Shown one piece after another: positions 1-9,502 of a DNA stretch of 64,000 nt. Below the pieces are notes generated by a model. That model did no database searches. It saw only the letters and a list, made by a program, of their open reading frames with translations, and was not told where the DNA came from. A program made the translations under genes and the position numbers. Source of the DNA: Enterococcus sp. DIV1094. GTDB taxonomy: Bacteria > Bacillota > Bacilli > Lactobacillales > Enterococcaceae. How positions within the stretch are numbered: position 1 is the stretch's first letter; each line of letters opens with the position of its first letter. Where the stretch lies: NCBI RefSeq assembly GCF_017316305.2, contig NZ_CP147250.1, forward strand, positions 2,107,001-2,171,000, in the 5' to 3' direction.

Positions 1-1521
1 ACGACGATTTTTGAATAATTCGTCTACAGCGTCTGTCCGAGATAATCGTTTGCCAAATGCACCATACATATAAAGGATCGGAGCGTTAGCAGGGATGGCT
101 TCTTTACAGCGCTCAACACGATAAACTAAGGCATCTTTCATGATCGATAAACGATCTGACAGTAATTGCCAGAATTTTTCTTGGTCGCCATTTGCTTCTA
201 AAGCGATCCGTGGTAAGTTCAATGTAACGACACCTAGGTTCATTCGTCCTACATTCACTTCTTCGCCATTTTCGTCTTTCCAGCCTTGTAAGAAGGAACG
301 ACAGCCCATTGGCACTTTGAAGCTGCCAGTCAATTCAACGATCTTGTCATAATTTAGAATATCTGGATACATTCTTTTTGTGGCACACTCTAATGCGAGT
401 TGTTTAATGTCATAGTTTGGATCAGTCGGTTTCAAATTGATGCCATCTTTTAGCGTAAATATCAATTTAGGGAAGATCGCCGTTCTTTTTTCACTGCCGA
501 GTCCGTTGATTCGAATTTGTAAAATTGCTTTTTGGATTTCTCGTTCAAACCAGTTTTCACCTAGACCGAAGCCAAGTGAAGTAAAAGGGGTTTGTCCGTT
601 TGAAGTGAATAGCGTATTGATCTCATATTCCAAACTTTGCATCGCATCAAAAATATCTTTTTTCGTTTTTGCTTTTGCGTAGGCTTCTTGACGTTCTGAT
701 GTTTCGATCCATTCTTTGGCTTCGCTCAGATGCTTTTTATAATTTAATTCTGCAAAAGGAGCAAGTAATTCATCTGTTCGATCGGCAGAGCAACCACCAT
801 ATTGGCTAGATGCAACATTTGCAATGATCTGTGAGATCTGGGCAGTTGCTGTTTGGATCGATTTTGGTGATTCAACTTCAGCATTACCGATTTTAAACCC
901 ATTGTTCAACATCCCTTTGAAGTCGATCAAACAGCAGTTTGTCATCGGAGTATATGGATGATAATCCAGATCGTGATAATGGATATCGCCTTTTTGATGC
1001 GCATTTGCAATATGTGGTGGGAGTAGTTTTAATCCGATTGATTTCCCTACGATCCCAGCAGTCAAGTCACGCTGTGTATTGAAAACATTGCTGTCTTTAT
1101 TCGCATTTTCATTGACAACACTTTGATCCTTATTGATCAGTTTCTCGATTGAAAAGTTGATATCTGTCGCCTTGCTGCGAGCAAAATCGCGTTTTGTTCG
1201 ATAGTTGATATATTCTTCTGCTAAGGCATATTCGTTTTTTTCTAGCAAGATATGTTCCACGATGTTTTGGATCTCGTAGATTTTTACGTTATGTGCGAAG
1301 CGATCTTTGATTTCTTTGATCACAAGTTCAGCGATGGATTGGATCTTTTCATACGTAATAGGAGATAAGGAACCATGAATTTTCTTTTCTGCTTTGATCA
1401 GTGCGGCATTTATTTTCTGCTCATCAAAAGGTACCTCGCGTCCATCACGTTTGATGACAGTCATTTGTTTTGTTTCAGGCTGTTTTTCGAGTACAGCCAT
1501 TTCTTGATCTGTTCGTTTCAT
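1..1521 (-). CDS. nrdD: Anaerobic ribonucleoside-triphosphate reductase, N-terminal part
   Basis: Class III ribonucleotide reductase makes deoxyribonucleotides without oxygen. The reading frame starts at the ATG at 1519-1521 (minus strand) and runs off the left edge, so about 507 residues are present and the C-terminal glycyl-radical region is outside. The N-terminus (MTVIKRDGREVPFDEQKINAA) is a typical ATP-cone, the allosteric nucleotide-binding domain. Further on, HYHDLDYHPYTPMTNCCLID and the NVASSQYGG segment are characteristic of NrdD. An AGGAG ribosome site lies about 10 bases before the ATG. Two NrdR-type boxes lie 70-126 bp upstream. Its activase NrdG is not in the window. Confidence 0.96.
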   Translation of the reverse strand, partial: MKRTDQEMAVLEKQPETKQMTVIKRDGREVPFDEQKINAALIKAEKKIHGSLSPITYEKIQSIAELVIKEIKDRFAHNVKIYEIQNIVEHILLEKNEYALAEEYINYRTKRDFARSKATDINFSIEKLINKDQSVVNENANKDSNVFNTQRDLTAGIVGKSIGLKLLPPHIANAHQKGDIHYHDLDYHPYTPMTNCCLIDFKGMLNNGFKIGNAEVESPKSIQTATAQISQIIANVASSQYGGCSADRTDELLAPFAELNYKKHLSEAKEWIETSERQEAYAKAKTKKDIFDAMQSLEYEINTLFTSNGQTPFTSLGFGLGENWFEREIQKAILQIRINGLGSEKRTAIFPKLIFTLKDGINLKPTDPNYDIKQLALECATKRMYPDILNYDKIVELTGSFKVPMGCRSFLQGWKDENGEEVNVGRMNLGVVTLNLPRIALEANGDQEKFWQLLSDRLSIMKDALVYRVERCKEAIPANAPILYMYGAFGKRLSRTDAVDELFKNRR

Positions 1522-1590
1522 TTTCTTCAGCTCCTACAAAATAGTTCTTGTCTATCATAAAACAAATTGAAGAAAGGAGCAACTGATTAT

Positions 1591-1647
1591 CTGCTACATA
1601 TAGTGTTTTATCACTGCATAATTGAATGAGTATACTATATATGGTGT
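1591..1647. promoter_or_regulatory. Two NrdR boxes upstream of nrdD
   Basis: Two 16-bp sites resemble the palindromic NrdR consensus (acaCwATATATwGtgt). The one at 1632-1647 matches at 14 of 16 positions and the one at 1591-1606 at 12 of 16. Their starts are 41 bp apart, about four helical turns, so both would face the same side of the DNA. The nearer box overlaps AT-rich sequence that could be the -10 region of nrdD on the minus strand. Repression by NrdR is inferred from the known family; the nrdR gene is not in this window. The rest of the 320-bp gap holds a tandem 13-bp A-rich repeat (1715-1740) and the ribosome site of the next gene. Confidence 0.75.
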
Positions 1648-1841
1648 ATATTATCTTGTGAAAAAAAGTGAAAACGTACGGTATCAGCTTTTGAAAAATA
1701 CGAATTATTTTTTTTTGAATAAAAAAATTGAATAAAAAAATTTCAAAGGTAATTTTCGTGTGTGATGGGGTGACAAAATCAAAAGGGAAAAAAATGGAAG
1801 GATATGCTACTATTCAATTAAGGATAATGGTGGAGGACAAA

Positions 1842-2612
1842 ATGATGAATAAAATAATCGAAGTAAAACATCTAAGTAAAAGTTATGGAAGTAGTAAAAC
1901 ACCAGTCAAAGTGCTGGATAATATTTCTTTTTCAGTTGAAGAGGGAGAGTTTATTGGGATCATGGGGCCAAGTGGTGCTGGAAAAACGACCTTGATGAAT
2001 ATATTATCAACGATCAATCTGCCAACGATGGGAAGTGTGTTGATCCAAGGGAATGAACTCACTAAAATGAAAAAACATGAACTAAGCGATTTTAGACGTA
2101 AAAAAATTGGGTTTATCTTTCAATCATTCAATCTCATCGATACATTGAACGGTAAAGACAATATTTTGCTTCCTTTAGCTGTTGAAAATATTGCCAAAAA
2201 TGAAATGGAACGTAGAGTATTACATGTTGCGCAACTTTTGGGGATCGAAGAATTAATGAAGCGTTATCCGGATGAAATGTCAGTCGGACAAAGACAACGG
2301 ATTGCGGCAGCAAGAGCTTTAGTGGTGAAACCAGAGGTGATTTTTGCGGATGAACCAACTGGGGCTTTGGATTCAAAATCAGCGACAGAATTGCTGAATT
2401 ACTTGAAAACGATCAATGAAGTAGAAAAAACAACGATCTTGTTAGTTACGCATGATCCTTATACTGCTAGTTACTGCAATCGGATTTTATTCATCAAAGA
2501 TGGGGTGATTTTTTCAGAAGTCATCCGTCGAGGAACAAGAAAAGAATTTTTTGAAAAGGTCATCGACATGCAGGCGACGATTGGAGGAGGCGGTAAAATC
2601 AATGCTTTATAA
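1842..2612 (+). CDS. BceA-like ABC transporter ATP-binding protein
   Basis: ATPase subunit of a peptide-resistance (bacitracin/lantibiotic type) ABC transporter. The 256-residue protein has Walker A (GPSGAGKTT), Q-loop (FQSFNLI), a signature loop in the variant form SVGQRQR, Walker B ([13 protein letters not shown]) and the H-loop (LVTHDP). I chose the ATG at 1842, behind GGAGG at 1832-1836, rather than the upstream in-frame codon at 1728, which has no ribosome site. A second ATG follows at 1845. The 3' end overlaps the permease gene by 11 bp, so the two are translationally coupled. No BceRS-type two-component system is adjacent, unlike in Bacillus. The exact drug is unknown. Confidence 0.93.
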   Translation: MMNKIIEVKHLSKSYGSSKTPVKVLDNISFSVEEGEFIGIMGPSGAGKTTLMNILSTINLPTMGSVLIQGNELTKMKKHELSDFRRKKIGFIFQSFNLIDTLNGKDNILLPLAVENIAKNEMERRVLHVAQLLGIEELMKRYPDEMSVGQRQRIAAARALVVKPEVIFADEPTGALDSKSATELLNYLKTINEVEKTTILLVTHDPYTASYCNRILFIKDGVIFSEVIRRGTRKEFFEKVIDMQATIGGGGKINAL

Positions 2613-4662
2613 ATTAGCCGCAAAGAGTTTTCTAAAACAGTCAAGAGGCTACCTTGTTTATTTCTTTAGTTTGACCTTATCAACGATGATCTATTATTCA
2701 TTTAGTGCAATGACTTATGACCAATCATTGATCCGCCGGGCGAGTCAAGATGTTTCTATTGATAATACATTGAATCTAGGTAGCTGGATCATTACTGTTG
2801 TTTTGCTCTTTTTCGTTCTCAGTGCGAATCGTTTTTTTCTCAACCGAAGGCAAAAAGAAATAGGTATCTATCAATTGTTTGGGATCAATAAGTTTCAGAT
2901 CTCCTCGATTTATGTGTTGGAAACGATGATCATTGGTTTTTTTGCTTGTGCCTTAGGGATATTGTTAGGCAGTATTTTCTCAAAATTGTTCCAAATGATT
3001 TTAGTACGAATGATGAAGATGGACATCACGAGTCGCTTTTTTGTTTCTATTCCTTCGATCGTTGAAACCGTCGTTGTCTTTTTCGTCATTCTTGCAGCGG
3101 TCTCCCTTTATTCGTTATGGAAGATCTGGAGTTATCCAATGACTCGCAGCTTTGGGGAGAAAGAACAAGTCGAAAGTTCGATGATGCGTATACGGACAAG
3201 GCATCGTTTATTAGGGGTCGTTGGTCTATTGATGATCTCTAGCAGTTATTTCGCTGCATTGAATTTTAGAGAAGTATTGACCCGGTTATATGAAACAAGA
3301 GTCAGTCTCGGATTGATCATCGCTTTTCCATTTTCGATCCTATTTGTCTGTTTGCTAGGTACGTACCTGTTCTTTTGCTATTCTTTTCGATTATTGTTCC
3401 ATTTATTGAGTGAATCGAAATTCAAGTATAAAGGAACTAATTTTTTATTGATCGGGAACACACAGATCCACCAGTTAAAAAATTGGCGCATGAATTCTCT
3501 GATCACTTTAGTTATCGGTTTATCACTGGCCATGATCGGTGGAATGACGGGGATATCGACACTTATTGCTCACGGTGAACAAATCGCGACGCCTGTTGCT
3601 TACCAATTGGATACTCAAATAGCTAGTAAGTTTCGACCGATTTTAGGAGAAGAAAATCAAAAAATCACAGACGAAATCGTCTTTCATTACAAAGTAGTAG
3701 GTAGCTATTATGACATGAATATTGGTTCGTTCTCTGCGGGTAATGAAATCAAACCGGTGAATTTGATCTCAGAAAATGAATATCAGGCTTTTCGTGAACT
3801 CAAACCTAATTTGCCAGAGATCAAATTAACGGAAACTGATCACGCTGTTATGTTAGATGCAGTCGAATCGATGTTTCGCAATTTTTCCAGTTATGGGAAA
3901 AAGATCCATCTACCTGATCAGCAGGAATTAGTGATCCAACAAGTACTTCCTGGATTTTTAGGAGATGAAAGCATGACCTATTATGGACCGACCTTAGTCG
4001 TTAATCAGGAAATCTTTGAACGTGTCGATGGATTAGAATATCAGATCATCAACTGGAATGTGACTGGTGGGAATGAAGAAGAAGTTATCGACCGAATCAA
4101 TGAGGAATTGCCGACCAATTGGACACATACGATCTATTATAGTTACGAGATCACTGATCAAGGGTTGATTGGAAACATTCACGCGGACCCTTCTAAAGCT
4201 GAGGCTAGTGTGTATTCAGAAACGAAATTGACTGGTCAGTCCTCACGCTTGAATTATAATGCGCGCTATCCTAGATTGCGTGCAATCGATCGCCAAATTG
4301 GCATCAATATTTTTGTCGCCTTGTTTGTAGGGATGATCGTGATCGTCACTACTGGTAGTATTTTAATGGTTCGGCAATTATCGGAGGCTGAAACGGAACG
4401 TAGTAATTATCAGTTGTTGACAAAATTAGGTATTGCTCAGCGTAAAACCAATCGGATGATCTATGAACAAAATGCATTGATGTTCTTTCCGCCGATGATC
4501 TTAGGGATCACACATGCAGTTTTTGCAATCAACGTGTTTTCCCAATATGTCGAAGGCGCAGATTATTGGTTGGCATATTTTGTCAGTGGCGTATTGATCG
4601 TCATTTATCTGCTCTTTTACGTGGTGACGAGTCGCTTATATTGTCGGATCATTGAGGAATAA
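2602..4662 (+). CDS. BceB-like ABC transporter permease (FtsX family)
   Basis: Membrane partner of the preceding ATPase. The 686-residue size, N-terminal membrane segments starting near residue 17, and a large extracellular domain (roughly residues 310-540, between hydrophobic blocks) fit the BceB family, in which this domain senses the peptide. FtsX-like permease blocks occur at about residues 60-200 and 570-680. The start at 2602 follows GGAGGCGG; an in-frame start at 2551 would lie deep in the ATPase gene. A strong terminator follows at 4711-4754. By family, the transporter frees cell-wall lipid intermediates from bound peptides and often signals to a sensor kinase; no such kinase is next to it here. 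Confidence 0.92.
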   Translation: MLYKLAAKSFLKQSRGYLVYFFSLTLSTMIYYSFSAMTYDQSLIRRASQDVSIDNTLNLGSWIITVVLLFFVLSANRFFLNRRQKEIGIYQLFGINKFQISSIYVLETMIIGFFACALGILLGSIFSKLFQMILVRMMKMDITSRFFVSIPSIVETVVVFFVILAAVSLYSLWKIWSYPMTRSFGEKEQVESSMMRIRTRHRLLGVVGLLMISSSYFAALNFREVLTRLYETRVSLGLIIAFPFSILFVCLLGTYLFFCYSFRLLFHLLSESKFKYKGTNFLLIGNTQIHQLKNWRMNSLITLVIGLSLAMIGGMTGISTLIAHGEQIATPVAYQLDTQIASKFRPILGEENQKITDEIVFHYKVVGSYYDMNIGSFSAGNEIKPVNLISENEYQAFRELKPNLPEIKLTETDHAVMLDAVESMFRNFSSYGKKIHLPDQQELVIQQVLPGFLGDESMTYYGPTLVVNQEIFERVDGLEYQIINWNVTGGNEEEVIDRINEELPTNWTHTIYYSYEITDQGLIGNIHADPSKAEASVYSETKLTGQSSRLNYNARYPRLRAIDRQIGINIFVALFVGMIVIVTTGSILMVRQLSEAETERSNYQLLTKLGIAQRKTNRMIYEQNALMFFPPMILGITHAVFAINVFSQYVEGADYWLAYFVSGVLIVIYLLFYVVTSRLYCRIIEE

Positions 4663-4710
4663 GAAGAACCATCAAAAGCACATCTAGTGGAGACAATAAC
4701 TATTCAACTT

Positions 4711-4754
4711 AAAAAGTGAGCGATACGAAATGATTTTCGTATCGCTCACTTTTT
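4711..4754. terminator. Rho-independent terminator after bceAB-like genes
   Basis: Perfect 20-bp stem (4711-4730 with 4735-4754), 4-base loop TGAT, flanked by A5 and T5, so it can work in both directions. It separates the ABC transporter from the dlt operon. Confidence 0.93.
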
Positions 4755-4892
4755 CTATTGGTTATTTTTGCGCAATTGCTAGTTAGTGACAAAACTGTTA
4801 GCTATAAAGCGCATTCTGTTAGTAAAACAGATGTATTTTTTTCACATGGATGAGTAGAATTTGACTAAGGATTTGATTAGGAGGAAAAAGAG

Positions 4893-5042
4893 ATGAAACA
4901 ATGGTGGCAGCGACCGCACGTTCGATATTGGCGAACATTTATATTTCGGACCCTTGTCTATTCTGCAATACTATTGGTACTCATTTATTTGTATCATTAC
5001 AAAAATATCCAAGGTGGAACTTTTATATATAACGAATTCTAG
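4893..5042 (+). CDS. dltX: DltX, small membrane protein of the dlt operon
   Basis: A 49-residue protein with one membrane segment (about residues 20-36) after a basic Trp-rich N-terminus (MKQWWQRPHVRYWR) and the C-terminal motif FIYNEF typical of DltX. DltX is required for D-alanine transfer to teichoic acids and works at the membrane with DltB and DltD. The ATG at 4893 has a TAGGAGG ribosome site (4879-4885). The stop at 5040-5042 lies 10 bp before dltA, within that gene's ribosome site. The gene is short enough to be missed by automatic annotation. Confidence 0.93.
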   Translation: MKQWWQRPHVRYWRTFIFRTLVYSAILLVLIYLYHYKNIQGGTFIYNEF

Positions 5043-5052
5043 GAGGGAAACG

Positions 5053-6555
5053 ATGAAGAAAAAAGGAATCGTGGCAGCGATCGATTTTTGGGGAGTATCA
5101 GACCCGGAGAGAATCGCGTATCAGACATCAGAAAAAAATTACACATATAAAGAGCTGAAGCAGTCCTCGGACGCATTAGGTTATTACTTAGAAAAACGAT
5201 TGCTGGAGAAAGGCCCGATCGTGGTGTTTGGCAATCTGGAGTTTGAGATGGTCGTGGCTTTTTTAGGTGCATCAAAAGCAGGACATGCGTATTTACCGAT
5301 TGATGCCCAAACACCGAAGGAGCGGATCGAAGCCATTTTAAGAGTGGCTGAACCTAGTATGATCATTAGTTTAAATGATTGGGAGATTGAGACAGAGATA
5401 CCAGTCATTCATAAAGATTGTTTACATTCAATCATTACGTTGATGGTCGAATATCCATTTGAGCAGCCGGTAAAAGAGAATGAAAATTTCTATCTGATTT
5501 TTACTTCCGGTACGACAGGCGAACCAAAAGGCGTACAGATCAGTCACGATAATTTAGTCAGCTTCGTGGATTGGGTCTTGACGGATTTTCCCATCAAAGA
5601 AGGGGAACGTTTTTTAGCACAAGCACCTTTTTCTTTTGATCTCTCGGTATTCACGTTATATCCGGCATTGGTTTCTGGTGGGATCATCAGTCCTTTATCT
5701 AAGGAAATCGTTCAAGATTTTCAAAAACTATTTACAGTTTTACCACAACTAGAACTGAATTTTTGGGTATCAACCCCTTCCTTTGTCGATATGTGTTTGA
5801 TGGACCCAGCATTCGATGCGATACATTTGCCAGAACTGTCTACATTTATTTTCTGCGGAGAAGAATTGACGAAGAAAACTGCCCAAGCATTAGTAGCTCG
5901 TTTCCCTTTAGCTGATATTTACAATACGTATGGACCGACAGAAGCAACCGTGGCGATTTCTAGTGTATTGATCACCAAGGAGATATTGGCTCGCTACGAA
6001 CGGTTACCGATCGGCTATGTCAAATCAGATACGGCTGTATCGATTTTGAAAAAAGGAGAAGGCGATCGTGGGGAGATTTTGATAACCGGACCTAGTGTTT
6101 CAAAAGGCTATTTGAATAATCCAGAAAAAACGAAAGAAGTGTTCTTTCAAACAACAGGTGGGCGGCAAAGCTATCGAACTGGCGATGCAGGCTATTTAGC
6201 AGAAGATGGCTTACTTTTTATTGAAGGAAGAATCGATCAACAGGTAAAATTGCACGGGTATCGCATTGAGTTGGGAGATATTGAGCATGCGTTGCTAAAG
6301 GATGAGCGGATCAATCAAGCAATCGTTGTTCCTAAATATCAAGGGTCAAAAGTCCAACAATTAGTGGCGTTTGTTGTGCTAAATGAAGAGACTCCAGATG
6401 CCAACTATCAATTGGCTCGTTCGATCAAGCAAGGATTATCGGACTTTTTGATGGATTATATGATTCCGCAAAGAGTGATTTTTATTGACCAATTGCCCCA
6501 AACGAACAACGGCAAGATCGACCGTAAAGCACTGACTGCTGAGGTGAATAGGTGA
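5053..6555 (+). CDS. dltA: D-alanine--D-alanyl carrier protein ligase
   Basis: Activates D-alanine with ATP and loads it on the phosphopantetheine arm of DltC, the first step of teichoic-acid D-alanylation, in the cytoplasm. The 500-residue length is normal. The adenylation-domain P-loop FTSGTTGEPKG lies near residue 150, the A5-type motif NTYGPTEATVA near 295, YRTGD near 375 and the C-terminal catalytic lysine region NNGKIDRKAL at the end. The ATG at 5053 follows AGGAGGG. The stop overlaps the dltB start by one base. Increased D-alanylation lowers negative surface charge and raises resistance to cationic peptides. Confidence 0.98.
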   Translation: MKKKGIVAAIDFWGVSDPERIAYQTSEKNYTYKELKQSSDALGYYLEKRLLEKGPIVVFGNLEFEMVVAFLGASKAGHAYLPIDAQTPKERIEAILRVAEPSMIISLNDWEIETEIPVIHKDCLHSIITLMVEYPFEQPVKENENFYLIFTSGTTGEPKGVQISHDNLVSFVDWVLTDFPIKEGERFLAQAPFSFDLSVFTLYPALVSGGIISPLSKEIVQDFQKLFTVLPQLELNFWVSTPSFVDMCLMDPAFDAIHLPELSTFIFCGEELTKKTAQALVARFPLADIYNTYGPTEATVAISSVLITKEILARYERLPIGYVKSDTAVSILKKGEGDRGEILITGPSVSKGYLNNPEKTKEVFFQTTGGRQSYRTGDAGYLAEDGLLFIEGRIDQQVKLHGYRIELGDIEHALLKDERINQAIVVPKYQGSKVQQLVAFVVLNEETPDANYQLARSIKQGLSDFLMDYMIPQRVIFIDQLPQTNNGKIDRKALTAEVNR

Positions 6556-7760
6556 TGAATCTCCCACATATGATTCCTTATGCGGAGCCGTATTACTTTC
6601 TAATGTTGGGTTTCGCGTTAGCACCAATCATTTTTTCTTTGCTATTTTTTCAGAAACGTTTAACGATTTATCAAGCCGTCGTAACTTGCTTTTTCTTATT
6701 CATCAGTTTTGGAGGAACGTATTGGCAACAAGGACTTGCCTTGATTGGCTATGTAGTCTGGCAATCGATACTTGTCTGGTGCTATTTCACTTATCGAAAA
6801 AAAAGTAATCAAGGTATTTGGTTTTATTTGGCGGTAGTTCTCGCAATTTTACCTTTAGTGATCACAAAGATCACACCGTTTGTCTTATCAGGTAAAGAAT
6901 CTCTGTTTATTTTTTTAGGGATTTCTTATTTAACATTTAAATCGGTACAAATGATCATGGAAATAAGAGACGGCATGATCAAGACCTATCATCCGTATCG
7001 TTATATCCAGTTCTTACTATTTTTCCCAACCATTTCTTCAGGACCGATTGATCGTTATCGAAGATTTGAGAAAGACCAAGTGCAACCACCAACAAAAGAA
7101 CGATATCTGGAATTGTTGGAGAAAGGAGTCCACCATTTGTTTATGGGCTTCTTATACAAATTCATCATCGGTTACTATCTTGGACAGGTATTGTTACCCA
7201 TCGTATCAAAAGGAGCCTTAGCTCATGGTGGGATCTCCTGGTCGTTACTTGGCTACATGTACGTATATAGTTTGTATCTCTTTTTTGATTTTGCCGGTTA
7301 TAGCTTCTTTGCGGTCGGCACAAGCTATTTGATGGGGTACGATACACCAATCAACTTCAACAAACCATTTTTAGCTTGGAACATCAAAGAGTTCTGGAAT
7401 CGATGGCATATGTCGTTATCCTTCTGGTTTAGAGATTACGTTTATATGCGGTTGATGTTTTTCTTGATGAAGAAAAAATGGTTCAAGAGCAAAATCGTGA
7501 CGTCCAATATCGGTTACTTTGCCTTGTTTCTACTGATGGGTGTCTGGCATGGTTTGACATGGTACTACATTTTGTATGGCATTTATCATGCGACGTTGAT
7601 TTGTTTGACAGACGCATGGATTCGCTATAAGAAAAAACGGAAGAAGAAACTTCCTTCGAATCGTTTTACTCACGCATTTTCTGTTTTTATGACATTTCAA
7701 GCAGTATGTGTTAGTTTATTGATTTTTTCAGGATTTTTAAATCAACTATTTTTCAAGTAA
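6555..7760 (+). CDS. dltB: D-alanyl transfer membrane protein DltB (MBOAT)
   Basis: Membrane-bound O-acyltransferase that moves D-alanine from DltC across the membrane. The protein has 401 residues with many hydrophobic segments, and both histidines expected of the family: FWNRWHMSLSFW (His about 285) and MGVWHGLTWYY (His about 332). I start at ATG 6555, which overlaps the dltA stop as TGATG; a GTG at 6552 is an alternative that adds one residue. GAGGTG at 6541-6546 is the likely ribosome site. It is part of dltXABCD. Confidence 0.97.
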   Translation: MNLPHMIPYAEPYYFLMLGFALAPIIFSLLFFQKRLTIYQAVVTCFFLFISFGGTYWQQGLALIGYVVWQSILVWCYFTYRKKSNQGIWFYLAVVLAILPLVITKITPFVLSGKESLFIFLGISYLTFKSVQMIMEIRDGMIKTYHPYRYIQFLLFFPTISSGPIDRYRRFEKDQVQPPTKERYLELLEKGVHHLFMGFLYKFIIGYYLGQVLLPIVSKGALAHGGISWSLLGYMYVYSLYLFFDFAGYSFFAVGTSYLMGYDTPINFNKPFLAWNIKEFWNRWHMSLSFWFRDYVYMRLMFFLMKKKWFKSKIVTSNIGYFALFLLMGVWHGLTWYYILYGIYHATLICLTDAWIRYKKKRKKKLPSNRFTHAFSVFMTFQAVCVSLLIFSGFLNQLFFK

Positions 7761-7787
7761 ATAATTAACTCAAAGGAGAGAATAGAC

Positions 7788-8021
7788 ATGGAAGAACAAG
7801 TTTTAACGATTTTAGCAGAAATTACAGGGACAGATGAAGTGAAAGAAAACAAAGAAATGGATCTATTTGGGGAAGGTTTATTAGATTCGCTAGGCTCCGT
7901 CCAATTATTAGTGGAGCTTGATGGCCAACTTGATGTTCAGATCCCTGTATCAGAATTCGATCGAGAAGAATGGGCAACACCAAATAAAATCATTGACCAA
8001 GTCAACGAATTGAAGGGATAG
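7788..8021 (+). CDS. dltC: D-alanyl carrier protein
   Basis: A 77-residue acyl-carrier-type protein that holds activated D-alanine on 4'-phosphopantetheine. The attachment serine is Ser34 in the motif LLDSLGSV. It is strongly acidic, as carrier proteins are. It has its own AAAGGAGAG ribosome site 27 bp after dltB and stops 2 bp before dltD. It hands D-alanine from DltA to DltB at the membrane. Confidence 0.98.
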   Translation: MEEQVLTILAEITGTDEVKENKEMDLFGEGLLDSLGSVQLLVELDGQLDVQIPVSEFDREEWATPNKIIDQVNELKG

Positions 8022-8023
8022 AG

Positions 8024-9289
8024 ATGAAGAAAAAGCTGTTTGTGATTTTTGGACCTGTGATACTGGCATTTCTATTGATTGCGGTATTTTTCACCTCATC
8101 TTATCGCGTGAATGTATCTGATCCGGAAATCATCCATAAAGCAGCCAGTTCAATGTCAGATAATGTGTTGCGAGGGGACATAATCAAAAACACAGCTTTT
8201 GCTGAGAAGCAGTATGTCCCTTTTCTTGGATCGAGTGAACTGAGTCGAATCAGTCCTTTTCATCCTTCAGTATTAGCCCAAAAATATGAACGAAGCTACG
8301 AGCCATTTTTATTAGGTGCGCCTGGAACGCAATCACTGAGCCAATTCATGATGATGCGCTCAGCCAGTAAGGAACTTAAGAATAAAAAAGTCGTGGTGGT
8401 CGTGTCGCCTCAATGGTTCGTAAAAGAAGGTGTGAAGGAAGACTATTTCAGTACACATTATTCGGAGTTACAGACATTGGATTGGTTGTTCTCAATAAAA
8501 AAAGTCACACCTACAGATCGTTACTTGGCCAGACGATTATTAAGTTTTTCGATCGTTTCCGATGATGAGGAAATCGCACGAATTTTAAATACAGTGAAAA
8601 AAGGACTCACACCAGGAGATAAAGAGCTTGCAGAGTTAGAAGACAAATGGAATATCTTGAAACGTGAGGATGAATTGTTTAGTGGTATTGGTTTGACAGA
8701 CAAACAAAACAGGATCGATCAAGCAACAAAACCATTACCTGCGAGTTATGAAAAAGAGCAATTGGCAAAACTTGCGACGCAGATTGGTTCCAGCGAAACG
8801 AAAAATAATCCTTTTGCCCTAAAAAACGAGTTCTATACTACTCGGATCAAAAACCATTTAAATGAGTTGAAAGATTCGCAAAAAGATTGGGATTATCGTT
8901 TTTCCAAAGAGTATTCTGATTTCCAATTATTGTTGCAACAATTAGCGAATGAACAAGCGGAAGCCCTATTCATTCTTCCACCAGTGAATGAAAAGTGGAG
9001 TGAGTATACTGGCTTGTCGCAAGAGATGTTGCAAGGATTTGCGAAAAAAATCAAGTATCAATTAAAGGAACAAGGTTTCCAACATATCGCCGATTTGACA
9101 AAAATGGCGAGTGTTCCTTATTTTATGGAAGATACGATCCATCTTGGTTGGCAAGGCTGGTTGACGGCGGATCAATACATTCAACCATTTTTAGAAGAAA
9201 AGCAAGCGAAGAGTAGCTATCACATGGATGATGCTTTCTATAGTAAGGATTGGCAATTGCAATCCCCAGAAACGCTACCAGAAAAATAA
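8024..9289 (+). CDS. dltD: D-alanine transfer protein DltD
   Basis: Membrane-anchored extracellular enzyme that completes D-alanine transfer to teichoic acid. The 421-residue protein has one N-terminal membrane segment (about residues 5-24). Its SGNH-like residues are visible: the nucleophile serine in LGSSELSRIS near residue 70 and the Asp/His pair in EDTIHLGWQGW near residue 373. The start at 8024 lies only 2 bp after dltC, with its ribosome site in the end of that gene. The operon ends at the terminator at 9338-9378. Confidence 0.97.
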   Translation: MKKKLFVIFGPVILAFLLIAVFFTSSYRVNVSDPEIIHKAASSMSDNVLRGDIIKNTAFAEKQYVPFLGSSELSRISPFHPSVLAQKYERSYEPFLLGAPGTQSLSQFMMMRSASKELKNKKVVVVVSPQWFVKEGVKEDYFSTHYSELQTLDWLFSIKKVTPTDRYLARRLLSFSIVSDDEEIARILNTVKKGLTPGDKELAELEDKWNILKREDELFSGIGLTDKQNRIDQATKPLPASYEKEQLAKLATQIGSSETKNNPFALKNEFYTTRIKNHLNELKDSQKDWDYRFSKEYSDFQLLLQQLANEQAEALFILPPVNEKWSEYTGLSQEMLQGFAKKIKYQLKEQGFQHIADLTKMASVPYFMEDTIHLGWQGWLTADQYIQPFLEEKQAKSSYHMDDAFYSKDWQLQSPETLPEK

Positions 9290-9337
9290 GTCAAAATACC
9301 AACACGGTAGTATCATTCATGTAAGTAAGATCAAGTT

Positions 9338-9378
9338 ATGACCCGTAACATCCAAATAAAAAGGATGTTACGGGTCAT
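9338..9378 (+). terminator. Terminator of the dlt operon
   Basis: Perfect 16-bp stem (9338-9353 with 9363-9378), 9-base A-rich loop, followed by T5. Confidence 0.92.
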
Positions 9379-9502
9379 TTTTGGCATGCTGGACAGACTA
9401 AATCAATAACATAAGGCGGAACAAATCAAACAAATATCCTGCCCAAAAACGAATGAAAAATGATATAATTCTACTATTAAGTATAGAAAAGAGGGAAAGC
9501 GT

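Noticed and set aside
1715..1740. Tandem 13-bp repeat TTGAATAAAAAAA
   Set aside because: Only two copies in an A-rich stretch; likely low complexity, no sign of a mobile or regulatory repeat.
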